Notes under the pieces: model-generated
Database searches by the model: none
What the model was told of the DNA's origin: nothing
What the model saw: the letters and a program-made list of their open reading frames with translations, nothing else
Shown: piece after piece, positions 1 to 4,747 of the stretch
Position numbering within the stretch: position 1 is the first letter of the stretch
Layout: each line of letters begins with the position of its first letter
From: JBGPOS01 sp041488155
GTDB lineage: Bacteria > Chloroflexota > Dehalococcoidia > Tepidiformales > Tepidiformaceae
Assembly (NCBI GenBank): GCA_041488155.1
Contig: JBGPOS010000122.1
Coordinates: 1 to 5,958 of the forward strand
DNA: 5,958 bases
Reading direction: 5' to 3'
Program-made: the position numbers and the translations under genes

Positions 1-147
1 ATGCCGCGCTACGTGGAGCTGTACCGGCAGGGCCGGCTCAAGCTCGACGAGATGATCACTCGAAAGGGTCGGCTCGAAGACGTGAACGAGGCGTTCCGGG
101 CAATGAAGGCCGGCGAAGTTGCGCGGACGGTGCTCATGTTCAATTGA
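1..147 (+). CDS. Zinc-type alcohol dehydrogenase, C-terminal fragment (5' end outside window)
   Basis: The frame is open from the first base and ends at TGA 145-147, giving 48 residues. It reads like the last helix and strand of zinc-dependent medium-chain alcohol dehydrogenases: a P-R-Y-V-E-L-Y segment, then G-R-L-K-L-D-E-M-I-T, then an acidic/hydrophobic helix (L-E-D-V-N-E-A-F-R-A-M-K-A-G-E-V-A-R) and a final hydrophobic strand T-V-L-M-F. In class III-type members this tail closes the catalytic domain after the Rossmann domain. The catalytic zinc ligands and NAD-binding glycines lie upstream and cannot be seen, so substrate and cofactor cannot be stated. The ATG at position 1 is probably an internal methionine, because the fragment is far shorter than the usual 350 to 380 residues. 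A palindromic repeat and then the DinB gene on the same strand follow. The family call is secure; the exact subclass is not. Confidence 0.85.
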   Translation: MPRYVELYRQGRLKLDEMITRKGRLEDVNEAFRAMKAGEVARTVLMFN

Positions 148-176
148 GCGAGCCACCGGGGAACCCTCATCCCCCG

Positions 177-208
177 TCCCCTTCTCCCGACGCGCCGGGA
201 GAAGGGGA
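177..208. repeat. Perfect 13-bp palindrome, dispersed small-palindrome type
   Basis: The arms 177-189 (TCCCCTTCTCCCG) and 196-208 are exact reverse complements around a 6-nt loop (ACGCGC). A C-rich lead-in at 164-176 (CCCTCATCCCCCG) precedes it. This arrangement resembles the small palindromic elements that recur between genes in many high-GC genomes. It sits 29 bases after the dehydrogenase stop. There is no run of T after the right arm, so it is not a classical intrinsic terminator, although the strong hairpin could protect or end the transcript. Copy number cannot be judged from this window. Confidence 0.6.
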
Positions 209-280
209 GGGCCACGAGCCGGCCGTGTTCGCCGATGCCCTCCCGCTACTTTGGTATGGCACTAGTAGACTTCTCGAAAA

Positions 281-287
281 GAGGAGG
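281..287 (+). promoter_or_regulatory. Ribosome binding site supporting a TTG start at 292
   Basis: GAGGAGG at 281-287 is a near-perfect Shine-Dalgarno sequence ending 4 bases before TTG 292. The spacing is short but usable. Neither upstream in-frame ATG (235, 256) has a comparable site before it. This decides the start proposed for the first DinB-type gene. Confidence 0.55.
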
Positions 288-291
288 ACCC

Positions 292-837
292 TTGGACCGT
301 AGCGAGATCGAGATCAAGCTCAATCGAGATCGCGCCTGGTTGCTGGAGACGTACGCTGGCCTGTCGCCGGAACAGCTCGAGACTGGAATCACGCCCAGCG
401 AGCACGATCCGGCCATCCAATGGAGTGCCCAGGACCACCTTGTCCACCTGGCTGGAATCGAACACAACTTCAACCGGATGATCCGCCGGTTCCTGAGCGG
501 GGAGGCCAACCCGGTCGGACTCCGCGAGAACAACGACGGGAGTTCCCGCTCGCGCGAGGAGATCATGGCCGGCGTCCACGCGTTTACCGAGGACTGGGCC
601 GGACAGCACAGGGGAAAGTCGCTCAGCGAACTGATCGGGGTGGGCCAACGGGCGCGCGCTGAGACCTTCGCGCTGCTCGCTGACCTGACCGACGAGCAAC
701 TGGCTCTGAAGCTGCTGGGAGCCCCCTGGGCCGACGGCACCATCGGGGGCGTCCTCGGAGTAAACGGCGACCATGGCCGCATGCACTACCAGTGGGCGAA
801 GGAAGGGTGGGCGAAGGCCGGTCTTTCGGGCGGATAA
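292..837 (+). CDS. DinB-fold / maleylpyruvate isomerase N-terminal-type protein
   Basis: From TTG 292 the product is 181 residues, a normal size for a DinB-like four-helix metalloenzyme. The fold usually carries a metal on three histidines. Here these are likely His52 (W-S-A-Q-D-H-L-V-H-L-A-G-I-E, helix 2) and His161 and His165 (G-D-H-G-R-M-H, last helix). The N-terminus D-R-S-E-I-...-L-N-R-D-R-A-W-L-L is typical of the mycothiol-dependent maleylpyruvate isomerase/DinB superfamily. Related enzymes act as thiol transferases or isomerases using mycothiol or bacillithiol, but the substrate here is unknown and activity is inferred from fold only. The frame is open further upstream, so ATG 235 (200 residues) or ATG 256 (193 residues) are alternatives. 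I prefer TTG 292 because of the GAGGAGG site just before it and because homologues normally start at this point. It converges on the small minus-strand gene, with 7 bases between the stops. Confidence 0.8.
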   Translation: MDRSEIEIKLNRDRAWLLETYAGLSPEQLETGITPSEHDPAIQWSAQDHLVHLAGIEHNFNRMIRRFLSGEANPVGLRENNDGSSRSREEIMAGVHAFTEDWAGQHRGKSLSELIGVGQRARAETFALLADLTDEQLALKLLGAPWADGTIGGVLGVNGDHGRMHYQWAKEGWAKAGLSGG

Positions 838-842
838 CCGCC
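829..842. other. Small GC hairpin spanning the end of the first DinB gene
   Basis: GGCGG (829-833) and CCGCC (838-842) can pair around the loop ATAA, which contains the DinB stop codon TAA. It lies between two convergent genes and could contribute to ending transcription. The stem is only 5 bp and no T-run follows on either strand, so terminator function is doubtful. Confidence 0.25.
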
Positions 843-844
843 GA

Positions 845-1042
845 TCAGCCGATCCAGACTTCGCCGCCGACCGTGCCGGGCAGGGGACCTTCCATGGAGA
901 ACCGGCGGAGCTCGCGGCGGTTCACGAGCGGCAGGAAGCAGTGCGCGCAACGCTGCGGCCGGGGTAGTTCGATCGGCACGAGGATCTTGTGGACGCCGTG
1001 GGCGGAGCAGACCAATTCGAACTCGATGACGTCGAAGTGCAT
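845..1042 (-). CDS. Small putative zinc-binding protein (Cys/His plus CxxC), unknown function
   Basis: This 65-residue reading frame starts at ATG 1042, with a weak ribosome site (AGGCGG, about 5 bases upstream), and ends at TGA 845. The visible metal-ligand pattern is Cys12-x2-His15-x2-His18 (V-C-S-A-H-G-V-H-K) followed by Cys32-x2-Cys35 (R-C-A-H-C), consistent with a small zinc ribbon or treble-clef-like knuckle. The first 25 residues alternate hydrophobic and charged positions, as in a beta hairpin. No other start codon occurs in frame between ATG 1042 and the upstream in-frame stop, although the open frame continues about 60 bases upstream. It sits between the convergent DinB gene and the hydrolase, transcribed the same way as the hydrolase. 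I do not recognise a named family. A regulator, adaptor or ribosome-associated role is possible but unsupported. The Cys/His spacing and fit between neighbours make it more likely a gene than chance. Confidence 0.6.
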   Translation of the reverse strand: MHFDVIEFELVCSAHGVHKILVPIELPRPQRCAHCFLPLVNRRELRRFSMEGPLPGTVGGEVWIG

Positions 1043-1092
1043 CTTTTCCGCCTCGCAACCGGCGAACTCGTTATCCTGTCGGCCGATGCATC

Positions 1093-1109
1093 GATAGGAT
1101 AGACCTATC
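1093..1109. promoter_or_regulatory. Operator-like inverted repeat overlapping a candidate -10
   Basis: GATAGG (1093-1098) and CCTATC (1104-1109) form an exact 6-bp inverted repeat with a 5-base spacer. It overlaps the proposed -10 of the small minus-strand gene, a common position for a repressor site. No regulator is encoded next to it, so this is a weak call. Confidence 0.3.
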
Positions 1110-1123
1110 TCGGGGGATGTCTA
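1096..1123 (-). promoter_or_regulatory. Candidate sigma-70-type promoter for the small Cys/His protein
   Basis: Read on the minus strand, TAGACA (1123-1118, 5 of 6 to TTGACA) is followed after 16 bases by TATCCT (1101-1096, 4 of 6 to TATAAT). Transcription would begin near 1089, leaving a leader of about 46 bases before ATG 1042. The match is reasonable in a GC-rich background but rests on inspection only. Confidence 0.35.
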
Positions 1124-1171
1124 CCGGGCGGACGCCTCGCTTTCGTGAAGATTCGGTCACAGGCCCGGCCG

Positions 1172-2032
1172 CTAGCCACAGAGATCGAGGATCTGCCCTG
1201 CCACGAACGCCGGGGCTTCCATGGGGATGAAGTGGGAGTACTGGGGAAGCGGGACGTCTTCTCCCTTGAGGAAGTGCCGGGCGAGGTCGGGCGAGGTGGC
1301 CGAGCCGCTCACGTCCATCCCGAGCGAACCTTCCGGACGAGGGCGAGCGCGCAGCACGCGGACCGGGATGTCGATGGAGTCAATCTCGTCGTAGATGTCG
1401 CCCCCGGCGTTGCCGGCGTAGGTCGCCGCCTCGACCTCGGGCGGACAGGCGAGGACGTAGCCAGCGCCAGCCGGGGAAGGGAGCAGACCGTAGTCGCAAT
1501 AGTCCCGGAGGACGGCCGGGTCCCAAATGTTGAAGGGCGCTCTGTCTTTGAAGCGGTCGAACATCTCCTGGGGCGAGGCCCATTCGTTGCGGCGGCGGGC
1601 TGCGAAGTGTTCTCCGCCGTTGCGTTCGCCAGCCTGCCGGTAGACTTCGCGGGGAAGGATGACGGGATCGACGAGCAGGAGCTTGCTGAAGGCGGCCGGA
1701 GCGAGGGCGGCCGCCAGGGTCACGGCGTAGCCCCCCTTGGAATGGCCGACGCCAATTGCGCCCGCCAGGCCGAGGTAGCGCGCGAGAGAGGCGACGTCTT
1801 CGCCGAACGAACGCCAGGCGTAGGGCGGCGGAGGCTTCTCGCTGCGGCCATGGCCGCGCATGTCGAGCGCGTAGACGTGCCGCCCGGGCAGCCGCTCGAC
1901 GACCTGGTCCCAGCAGCGGGCGTGAAAGCCGGTCGCGTGGGCGAGCAGGATGGGAGCGCCGCTACCGGGCCACTCGAAGAAGGCCAATTCGACGCTGTTC
2001 ACCCTGGCGCGGAACTCGTTAACGCTGCGCAT
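1172..2032 (-). CDS. Alpha/beta hydrolase
   Basis: The product is 286 residues from ATG 2032, usual for a single-domain alpha/beta hydrolase. Visible landmarks in order are the oxyanion segment H-A-T-G-F-H (32-37), the strand/turn L-D-M-R-G-H-G-R-S (56-64), the nucleophile elbow G-H-S-K-G-G with Ser98, a likely acid Asp240 (G-M-D, 27 residues before the histidine), and catalytic His267 in S-H-F-I-P-M. The middle (about 125-215) is a lid region. It should cleave an ester, amide or similar bond, probably in the cytoplasm since no signal peptide is seen; the substrate is not predictable. A GTG at 2077 would add 15 residues. I prefer ATG 2032 because homologues normally begin at M-R-S-V-N-E-type sequence and because a -10 like element (TACACT) lies 7 bases upstream, which suggests a leaderless transcript. 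It diverges from the second DinB gene. Confidence 0.88.
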   Translation of the reverse strand: MRSVNEFRARVNSVELAFFEWPGSGAPILLAHATGFHARCWDQVVERLPGRHVYALDMRGHGRSEKPPPPYAWRSFGEDVASLARYLGLAGAIGVGHSKGGYAVTLAAALAPAAFSKLLLVDPVILPREVYRQAGERNGGEHFAARRRNEWASPQEMFDRFKDRAPFNIWDPAVLRDYCDYGLLPSPAGAGYVLACPPEVEAATYAGNAGGDIYDEIDSIDIPVRVLRARPRPEGSLGMDVSGSATSPDLARHFLKGEDVPLPQYSHFIPMEAPAFVAGQILDLCG

Positions 2033-2039
2033 ACGACCG

Positions 2040-2045
2040 AGTGTA
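2040..2045 (-). promoter_or_regulatory. Candidate -10 for a leaderless hydrolase transcript
   Basis: On the minus strand TACACT (4 of 6 to TATAAT) ends 7 bases before ATG 2032. Transcription would therefore start at or next to the A of the start codon. No Shine-Dalgarno sequence precedes ATG 2032 or GTG 2077, which agrees with a leaderless message. No convincing -35 is seen. Confidence 0.35.
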
Positions 2046-2105
2046 GTCCAAGTCTGCCGGGCGGTGGGCAGCGACACGACCGTGCGATCAGCGTTGGGCG
2101 CGGAT

Positions 2106-2111
2106 TACCAT
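2106..2111 (+). promoter_or_regulatory. Candidate -10 for a leaderless second DinB transcript
   Basis: TACCAT (4 of 6 to TATAAT) ends 6 bases before ATG 2118, so the expected transcription start coincides with the start codon. No clear Shine-Dalgarno site precedes ATG 2118. A GTGCGA at 2082 is the best but poor -35 candidate. Confidence 0.3.
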
Positions 2112-2117
2112 GAGCGG

Positions 2118-2621
2118 ATGGATCGTGACCTGGTCGAACAGCTGGCGGCAACGCCGAAGACGCTGGCGCACCTTGTCGCCGAAGCGAGGGACGCGGGGCT
2201 CGACGAGGCGAAGGCAGGAGAGTGGTCCGCCCGTACCATCCTCGCCCACTTCCGGGACGACGAGTACCTGTGTATGCGGGTTGCACTCGAGCGGATCCTG
2301 GCTGAGGACGCGCCCTCGCTCACGTTCCTTGACGGGGCAGCCTGGGAGCCCACCCGAAATCGGAGTCGCGACCGAAAGGAGCACCTGCTCGGAGATTTCG
2401 CTCTCCAACGACAGGCGAGCCTCGGCATTCTTCGCGGCCTCCGCCCGACCGACTGGCAGCGCGCTGGGGTGCGCGGCGATGGCCGCCAGTTTTCGCTCGA
2501 ACAGTTCCTCGCGGCCTGGGTGCGACACGATCGCGCACACATCGCCCAACTAGAACGGGCAGTGGGCGAGACACTCGCTGAGGTGCTCGAGCGGCGAGCA
2601 CGGATGGCCGGAAGCGCTTAG
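2118..2621 (+). CDS. DinB family protein
   Basis: From ATG 2118 the product is 167 residues, the standard length for a DinB-fold four-helix protein. Metal-site residues are visible: His44 in I-L-A-H-F-R-D-D-E (helix 2), and His137 and His141 in V-R-H-D-R-A-H-I-A-Q-L-E (last helix), which is the classic DinB ending. The N-terminus M-D-R-D-L-V-E-Q-L-A is typical of the family. The frame is open upstream to 1950, but that part is antisense to the hydrolase and is not DinB-like, so I reject longer starts. It is a different subtype from the DinB-like protein at 292-837. The family includes thiol-dependent transferases and proteins of unknown role; no substrate can be assigned. It diverges from the hydrolase with 85 bases between start codons. 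Its TAG stop overlaps the TAA stop of the convergent aldo/keto reductase gene. Confidence 0.85.
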   Translation: MDRDLVEQLAATPKTLAHLVAEARDAGLDEAKAGEWSARTILAHFRDDEYLCMRVALERILAEDAPSLTFLDGAAWEPTRNRSRDRKEHLLGDFALQRQASLGILRGLRPTDWQRAGVRGDGRQFSLEQFLAAWVRHDRAHIAQLERAVGETLAEVLERRARMAGSA

Positions 2622-3559
2622 CGCTTGGTGATGGCGTCTATCTCAGCGAGCTCTTCGGCGTTCAGGCGCCAGCCTCCGGCGGCGACGTTCTGCTCTACCT
2701 GCTCGGGACGGGTGGCGCCAGCGATGACGCTGGCAACATGGCTGAGACTTGCGAGCCAGCCGATGGCGAGGTCGACCATGCTGTGGCCCTTGTCCTCTGC
2801 GAAGCTCGAGAGCTTGCCGAGCACCTCCCAGTTCCGTTCGGTCATAACCCGCGAGGCCATTGGGCCCATCATCGCCAGGCGGGTCCCTTCGGGCATCGGC
2901 TCGCCCTGGTGGTACTTGCCCGTGAGGAAGCCGCTGGCGAGCGGGAAGTAGGGGAGCACGCTCACACTGTAGGCGTTGCAGGCAGGCACGAGCTCAGATT
3001 CGATCCGCCGGTCGAGCAGGCTGTACTCGTTCTGGGCGGAGACGAAGGGCGTGAGGTGTTCGGTCTTGGCCACCCAGTGCGCTTCGGTGGCCTGCCATCC
3101 CGAGAAGTTCGAATGGCCGACGTAACGCACCTTGCCCTGCGTGACCAGGTCGTCGAGCGCGCTCAGAGTCTCGTCGATCGGGGTCTTGGGGTCGGGGCTG
3201 TGGATCTGGTAGAGGTCGATGTAGTCCGTGCCGAGGCGCTTCAGACTGGCTTCGCAGGCCTGGACGATGTAGCGGCGCGACGCCCCGCTGCGCATCGGCC
3301 CTTCGCCCATCTGTCCGCGGAACTTGGTCGCGACGATGACGTCCTGCCGCTTGCCGGCGAGGGCTTTGCCGAGGAACTCTTCCGAGAGCCCGCCCGGGCC
3401 ATAGACATCGGCGGTGTCGAAGAGGGTGATACCTGAGTCGAGGGCTTTGCCCACGACGATATTCGTTTGCTGCTGGTCGCAGCGGCGGCCGAAGTTGTTG
3501 CAGCCGAGGCCGACGACTGAGACCTGAAGGCCGGAACGACCGAGATTCTTGAATTCCAC
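2618..3559 (-). CDS. Aldo/keto reductase
   Basis: This 313-residue protein is a complete aldo/keto reductase: a (beta/alpha)8 barrel that reduces aldehydes or ketones with NADPH in the cytoplasm. The catalytic tetrad is visible as Asp48 and Tyr53 (F-D-T-A-D-V-Y-G), Lys79 (V-A-T-K-F) and His120 (Y-Q-I-H-S-P-D). Cofactor-side motifs include G-H-S-N-F-S (148-153), Q-N-E-Y-S (176-180), the segment Y-F-P-L-A-S-G-F-L-T-G-K-Y (204-216) and G-A-T-R-P-E-Q-V-E-Q-N (281-291), which contacts the adenosine phosphate in this superfamily. The start is GTG 3559, supported by a GGAGG site 9 bases upstream. A TATACT element upstream suggests its own promoter. The gene ends by overlapping the stop of the convergent DinB gene (bases TTAG). 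Length and motifs are intact; substrate is unknown, and the sequence fits the general AKR groups that include sugar and glyceraldehyde-type reductases. Confidence 0.95.
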   Translation of the reverse strand: MEFKNLGRSGLQVSVVGLGCNNFGRRCDQQQTNIVVGKALDSGITLFDTADVYGPGGLSEEFLGKALAGKRQDVIVATKFRGQMGEGPMRSGASRRYIVQACEASLKRLGTDYIDLYQIHSPDPKTPIDETLSALDDLVTQGKVRYVGHSNFSGWQATEAHWVAKTEHLTPFVSAQNEYSLLDRRIESELVPACNAYSVSVLPYFPLASGFLTGKYHQGEPMPEGTRLAMMGPMASRVMTERNWEVLGKLSSFAEDKGHSMVDLAIGWLASLSHVASVIAGATRPEQVEQNVAAGGWRLNAEELAEIDAITKR

Positions 3560-3568
3560 GCGACGATG

Positions 3569-3573
3569 CCTCC
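3569..3573 (-). promoter_or_regulatory. Ribosome binding site for the aldo/keto reductase GTG start
   Basis: GGAGG on the minus strand (3573-3569) lies 9 bases before GTG 3559. It supports GTG as the true start; no in-frame ATG is available at a better distance. Confidence 0.65.
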
Positions 3574-3596
3574 GGAGAGTTGGGTGATGGCGCCGA

Positions 3597-3602
3597 AGTA
3601 TA
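3597..3602 (-). promoter_or_regulatory. Candidate -10 for the aldo/keto reductase promoter
   Basis: TATACT on the minus strand (3602-3597) matches TATAAT at 5 of 6 positions and would start transcription near 3590, giving a leader of about 30 bases containing the GGAGG site. No good -35 is seen at 16 to 19 bases. Upstream are repeated GGTGCG (3611, 3621) and CGTGAGGG (3615, 3640) words that could bind an activator. Confidence 0.4.
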
Positions 3603-3697
3603 GCGTTACGGGTGCGTGAGGGTGCGAAAGGCGTCTTTTCGTGAGGGACGCGGCGCGGCAGAGTGCGCGCGAGGTCATTCGCAGGTGAACACGGCGG

Positions 3698-4249
3698 TCA
3701 ACCATAGCGGTCCTTGAACTCGGCGGCGGTCATTCCGAAGAGGAAGGCGTCGTGGTAAGCCCCGCCGCTGAAGTGGACGCTTCGCAAACGGCCTTCGAGT
3801 TGGAAGCCCATCGACTCGTGCATCTGGCGGGAGCGATCGTTGAAGGCGTAGACGACGGCGCCCGCTTTCTGGTAACGAAGCTCGTCGAACATGTAGCGCA
3901 GGACGATCGTGATCGCCTCGCGGCCGAAGCCCTTGCCCCAATGCTCGCGGGCGATCGAGATGCCGTATTCGAAGGTGCCGTTGCGACGGTCGCAGCCGTG
4001 GGTACTGATTGAACCTACCGGCCCGCTCCCGATCGCTTCGACCACCCAGAAGTAGTTGTCGTCGCGGACTTCGGCGGCGGCCTTCTCCTCGGCCCACTTG
4101 CGGCTCCCGGCCGGGCTTCTGGGGGCCGGAATGAAGTGGCCGAGGCGGGCTGCTTCCGTGTCCTCGTCCAGGGCGTGAAAGACCTCCCAATCCGCAGCCT
4201 CGATGGCGCGAACACGGACGTGAGTGCCGGTCCAGGCGTTCTCCGTCAT
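3698..4249 (-). CDS. GNAT N-acetyltransferase, RimJ/RimL type
   Basis: The 183-residue protein has the layout of GNAT-family acetyltransferases, which move the acetyl group of acetyl-CoA to an amine. An early strand with R-V-R-A-I-E-A-A-D-W (12-21) is typical of the RimJ/RimL branch. The CoA pyrophosphate-binding motif A is visible as I-A-R-E-H-W-G-K-G-F-G-R-E-A (99-112). The C-terminal motif N-D-R-S-R-Q-M-H-E-S-M-G-F-Q-L-E-G (137-153) is the usual helix and strand after the active site. RimJ/RimL relatives acetylate protein N-termini, antibiotics or small amines; the target here cannot be told. ATG 4249 is the start, without a clear ribosome site. It follows rsfS on the same strand after 102 bases and may be read from the same transcript. 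Length is normal, with no missing motif. Confidence 0.9.
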   Translation of the reverse strand: MTENAWTGTHVRVRAIEAADWEVFHALDEDTEAARLGHFIPAPRSPAGSRKWAEEKAAAEVRDDNYFWVVEAIGSGPVGSISTHGCDRRNGTFEYGISIAREHWGKGFGREAITIVLRYMFDELRYQKAGAVVYAFNDRSRQMHESMGFQLEGRLRSVHFSGGAYHDAFLFGMTAAEFKDRYG

Positions 4250-4351
4250 GGCCGGGAAGCGGTGAAGCGGCGATGGGAGCCGGAACCGGCGCGGGCCGGC
4301 GTGCCCCGAGTCTCAATGCGGACTGGCTCACTGCCGGATAGCGGGAGAAAT

Positions 4352-4747
4352 CTAGCCGGTGAAGCGGACAACCGGCGTTGCCTTCCCCCATAGCTCTTCG
4401 AGGCGGTAGAACGAGCGTTGAACTGGCGAAAAGATGTGGACGATGAGGTCGCCGAAATCGAGGAGCATCCAGCCGCTTTCGGGCGAACCCTCCTTGTGCC
4501 GCAACTCGTGGCCTTCCGGCTTGAGCGCGTTTTCCAGGTATTCGGCGAGGGCGCTAAACTGGGGCGGTGATTGAGCGGTGGCGATGACAAAGTAGTCGGT
4601 GAAACTGGAGCTGCGCGAAATATCGAGCAGCGCGATATCCAGCGCCTGGCGTTCGGAGAGGATGTCGACGGCCCGGTGGGCCAACGTTTCGGAATCCAGG
4701 AAGAGCGCTCCAGCCCCGGAGAACCAGGTCAGGAAGGATCTTACCAT
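4352..4747 (-). CDS. rsfS: Ribosomal silencing factor RsfS (DUF143/Iojap family)
   Basis: RsfS binds ribosomal protein L14 (uL14) on the large subunit and blocks joining to the small subunit, lowering translation under nutrient limitation. From ATG 4747 the product is 131 residues. The family core is clear: L-D-S-E-T-L-A (17-23), A-L-L-D-I (39-43), S-F-T-D-Y-F-V-I-A-T (48-57), G-H-E-L-R-H-K-E-G (79-87), and W-M-L-L-D-F-G-D-L-I-V-H-I-F (93-106) followed by F-Y-R-L-E-E-L-W (113-120). An ATG at 4780 would add 11 residues. I prefer ATG 4747 because GGAGGGG lies 8 bases upstream. The 16 residues before the conserved core (F-L-T-W-F-S-G-A-G-A-L-F region) are not typical; a CTG at 4699 with GGAG 8 bases upstream would give a more usual N-terminus. 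The gene is head-to-head with mnmA, not beside nadD as in many bacteria. Confidence 0.93.
   Translation of the reverse strand: MVRSFLTWFSGAGALFLDSETLAHRAVDILSERQALDIALLDISRSSSFTDYFVIATAQSPPQFSALAEYLENALKPEGHELRHKEGSPESGWMLLDFGDLIVHIFSPVQRSFYRLEELWGKATPVVRFTG
4731..4738 (+). promoter_or_regulatory. Ribosome binding site pointing to an ATA start for mnmA
   Basis: AGGAAGGA (4731-4738) ends 7 bases before ATA 4746, an ideal Shine-Dalgarno placement. It lies within what would be rsfS codons 4 to 6 on the other strand. None of the other in-frame candidates (GTG 4599, ATG 4662, ATG 4779) begins the protein at the normal place. Confidence 0.55.

Noticed and set aside
246..786. Two long minus-strand frames (178 and 174 codons) opposite the first DinB gene
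   Set aside because: No domain, no ribosome site, and they overlap a well-supported DinB-fold gene.
1043..1171. Extension of the small Cys/His protein upstream of ATG 1042
   Set aside because: The frame is open back to about 1120 and contains extra cysteines, but it has no ATG, GTG or TTG, and the candidate promoter lies within it.
1145..2113. 322-codon plus-strand open frame opposite the alpha/beta hydrolase
   Set aside because: The hydrolase on the other strand has a full catalytic triad; this frame is a low-complexity G/R/E/V-rich mirror with no family features.
1950..2117. 56-codon upstream extension of the second DinB gene
   Set aside because: It lies antisense to the hydrolase N-terminus and has no DinB similarity; the family N-terminus begins at ATG 2118.
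2738..3436. 232-codon plus-strand open frame opposite the aldo/keto reductase
   Set aside because: It is antisense to an intact aldo/keto reductase with all four catalytic residues; composition is typical of a shadow frame.
4250..4351. Possible gene or terminator between rsfS and the GNAT gene
   Set aside because: Only short GCCGG/CCGGC pairings with tiny loops and no T-run are seen; no credible reading frame fits.
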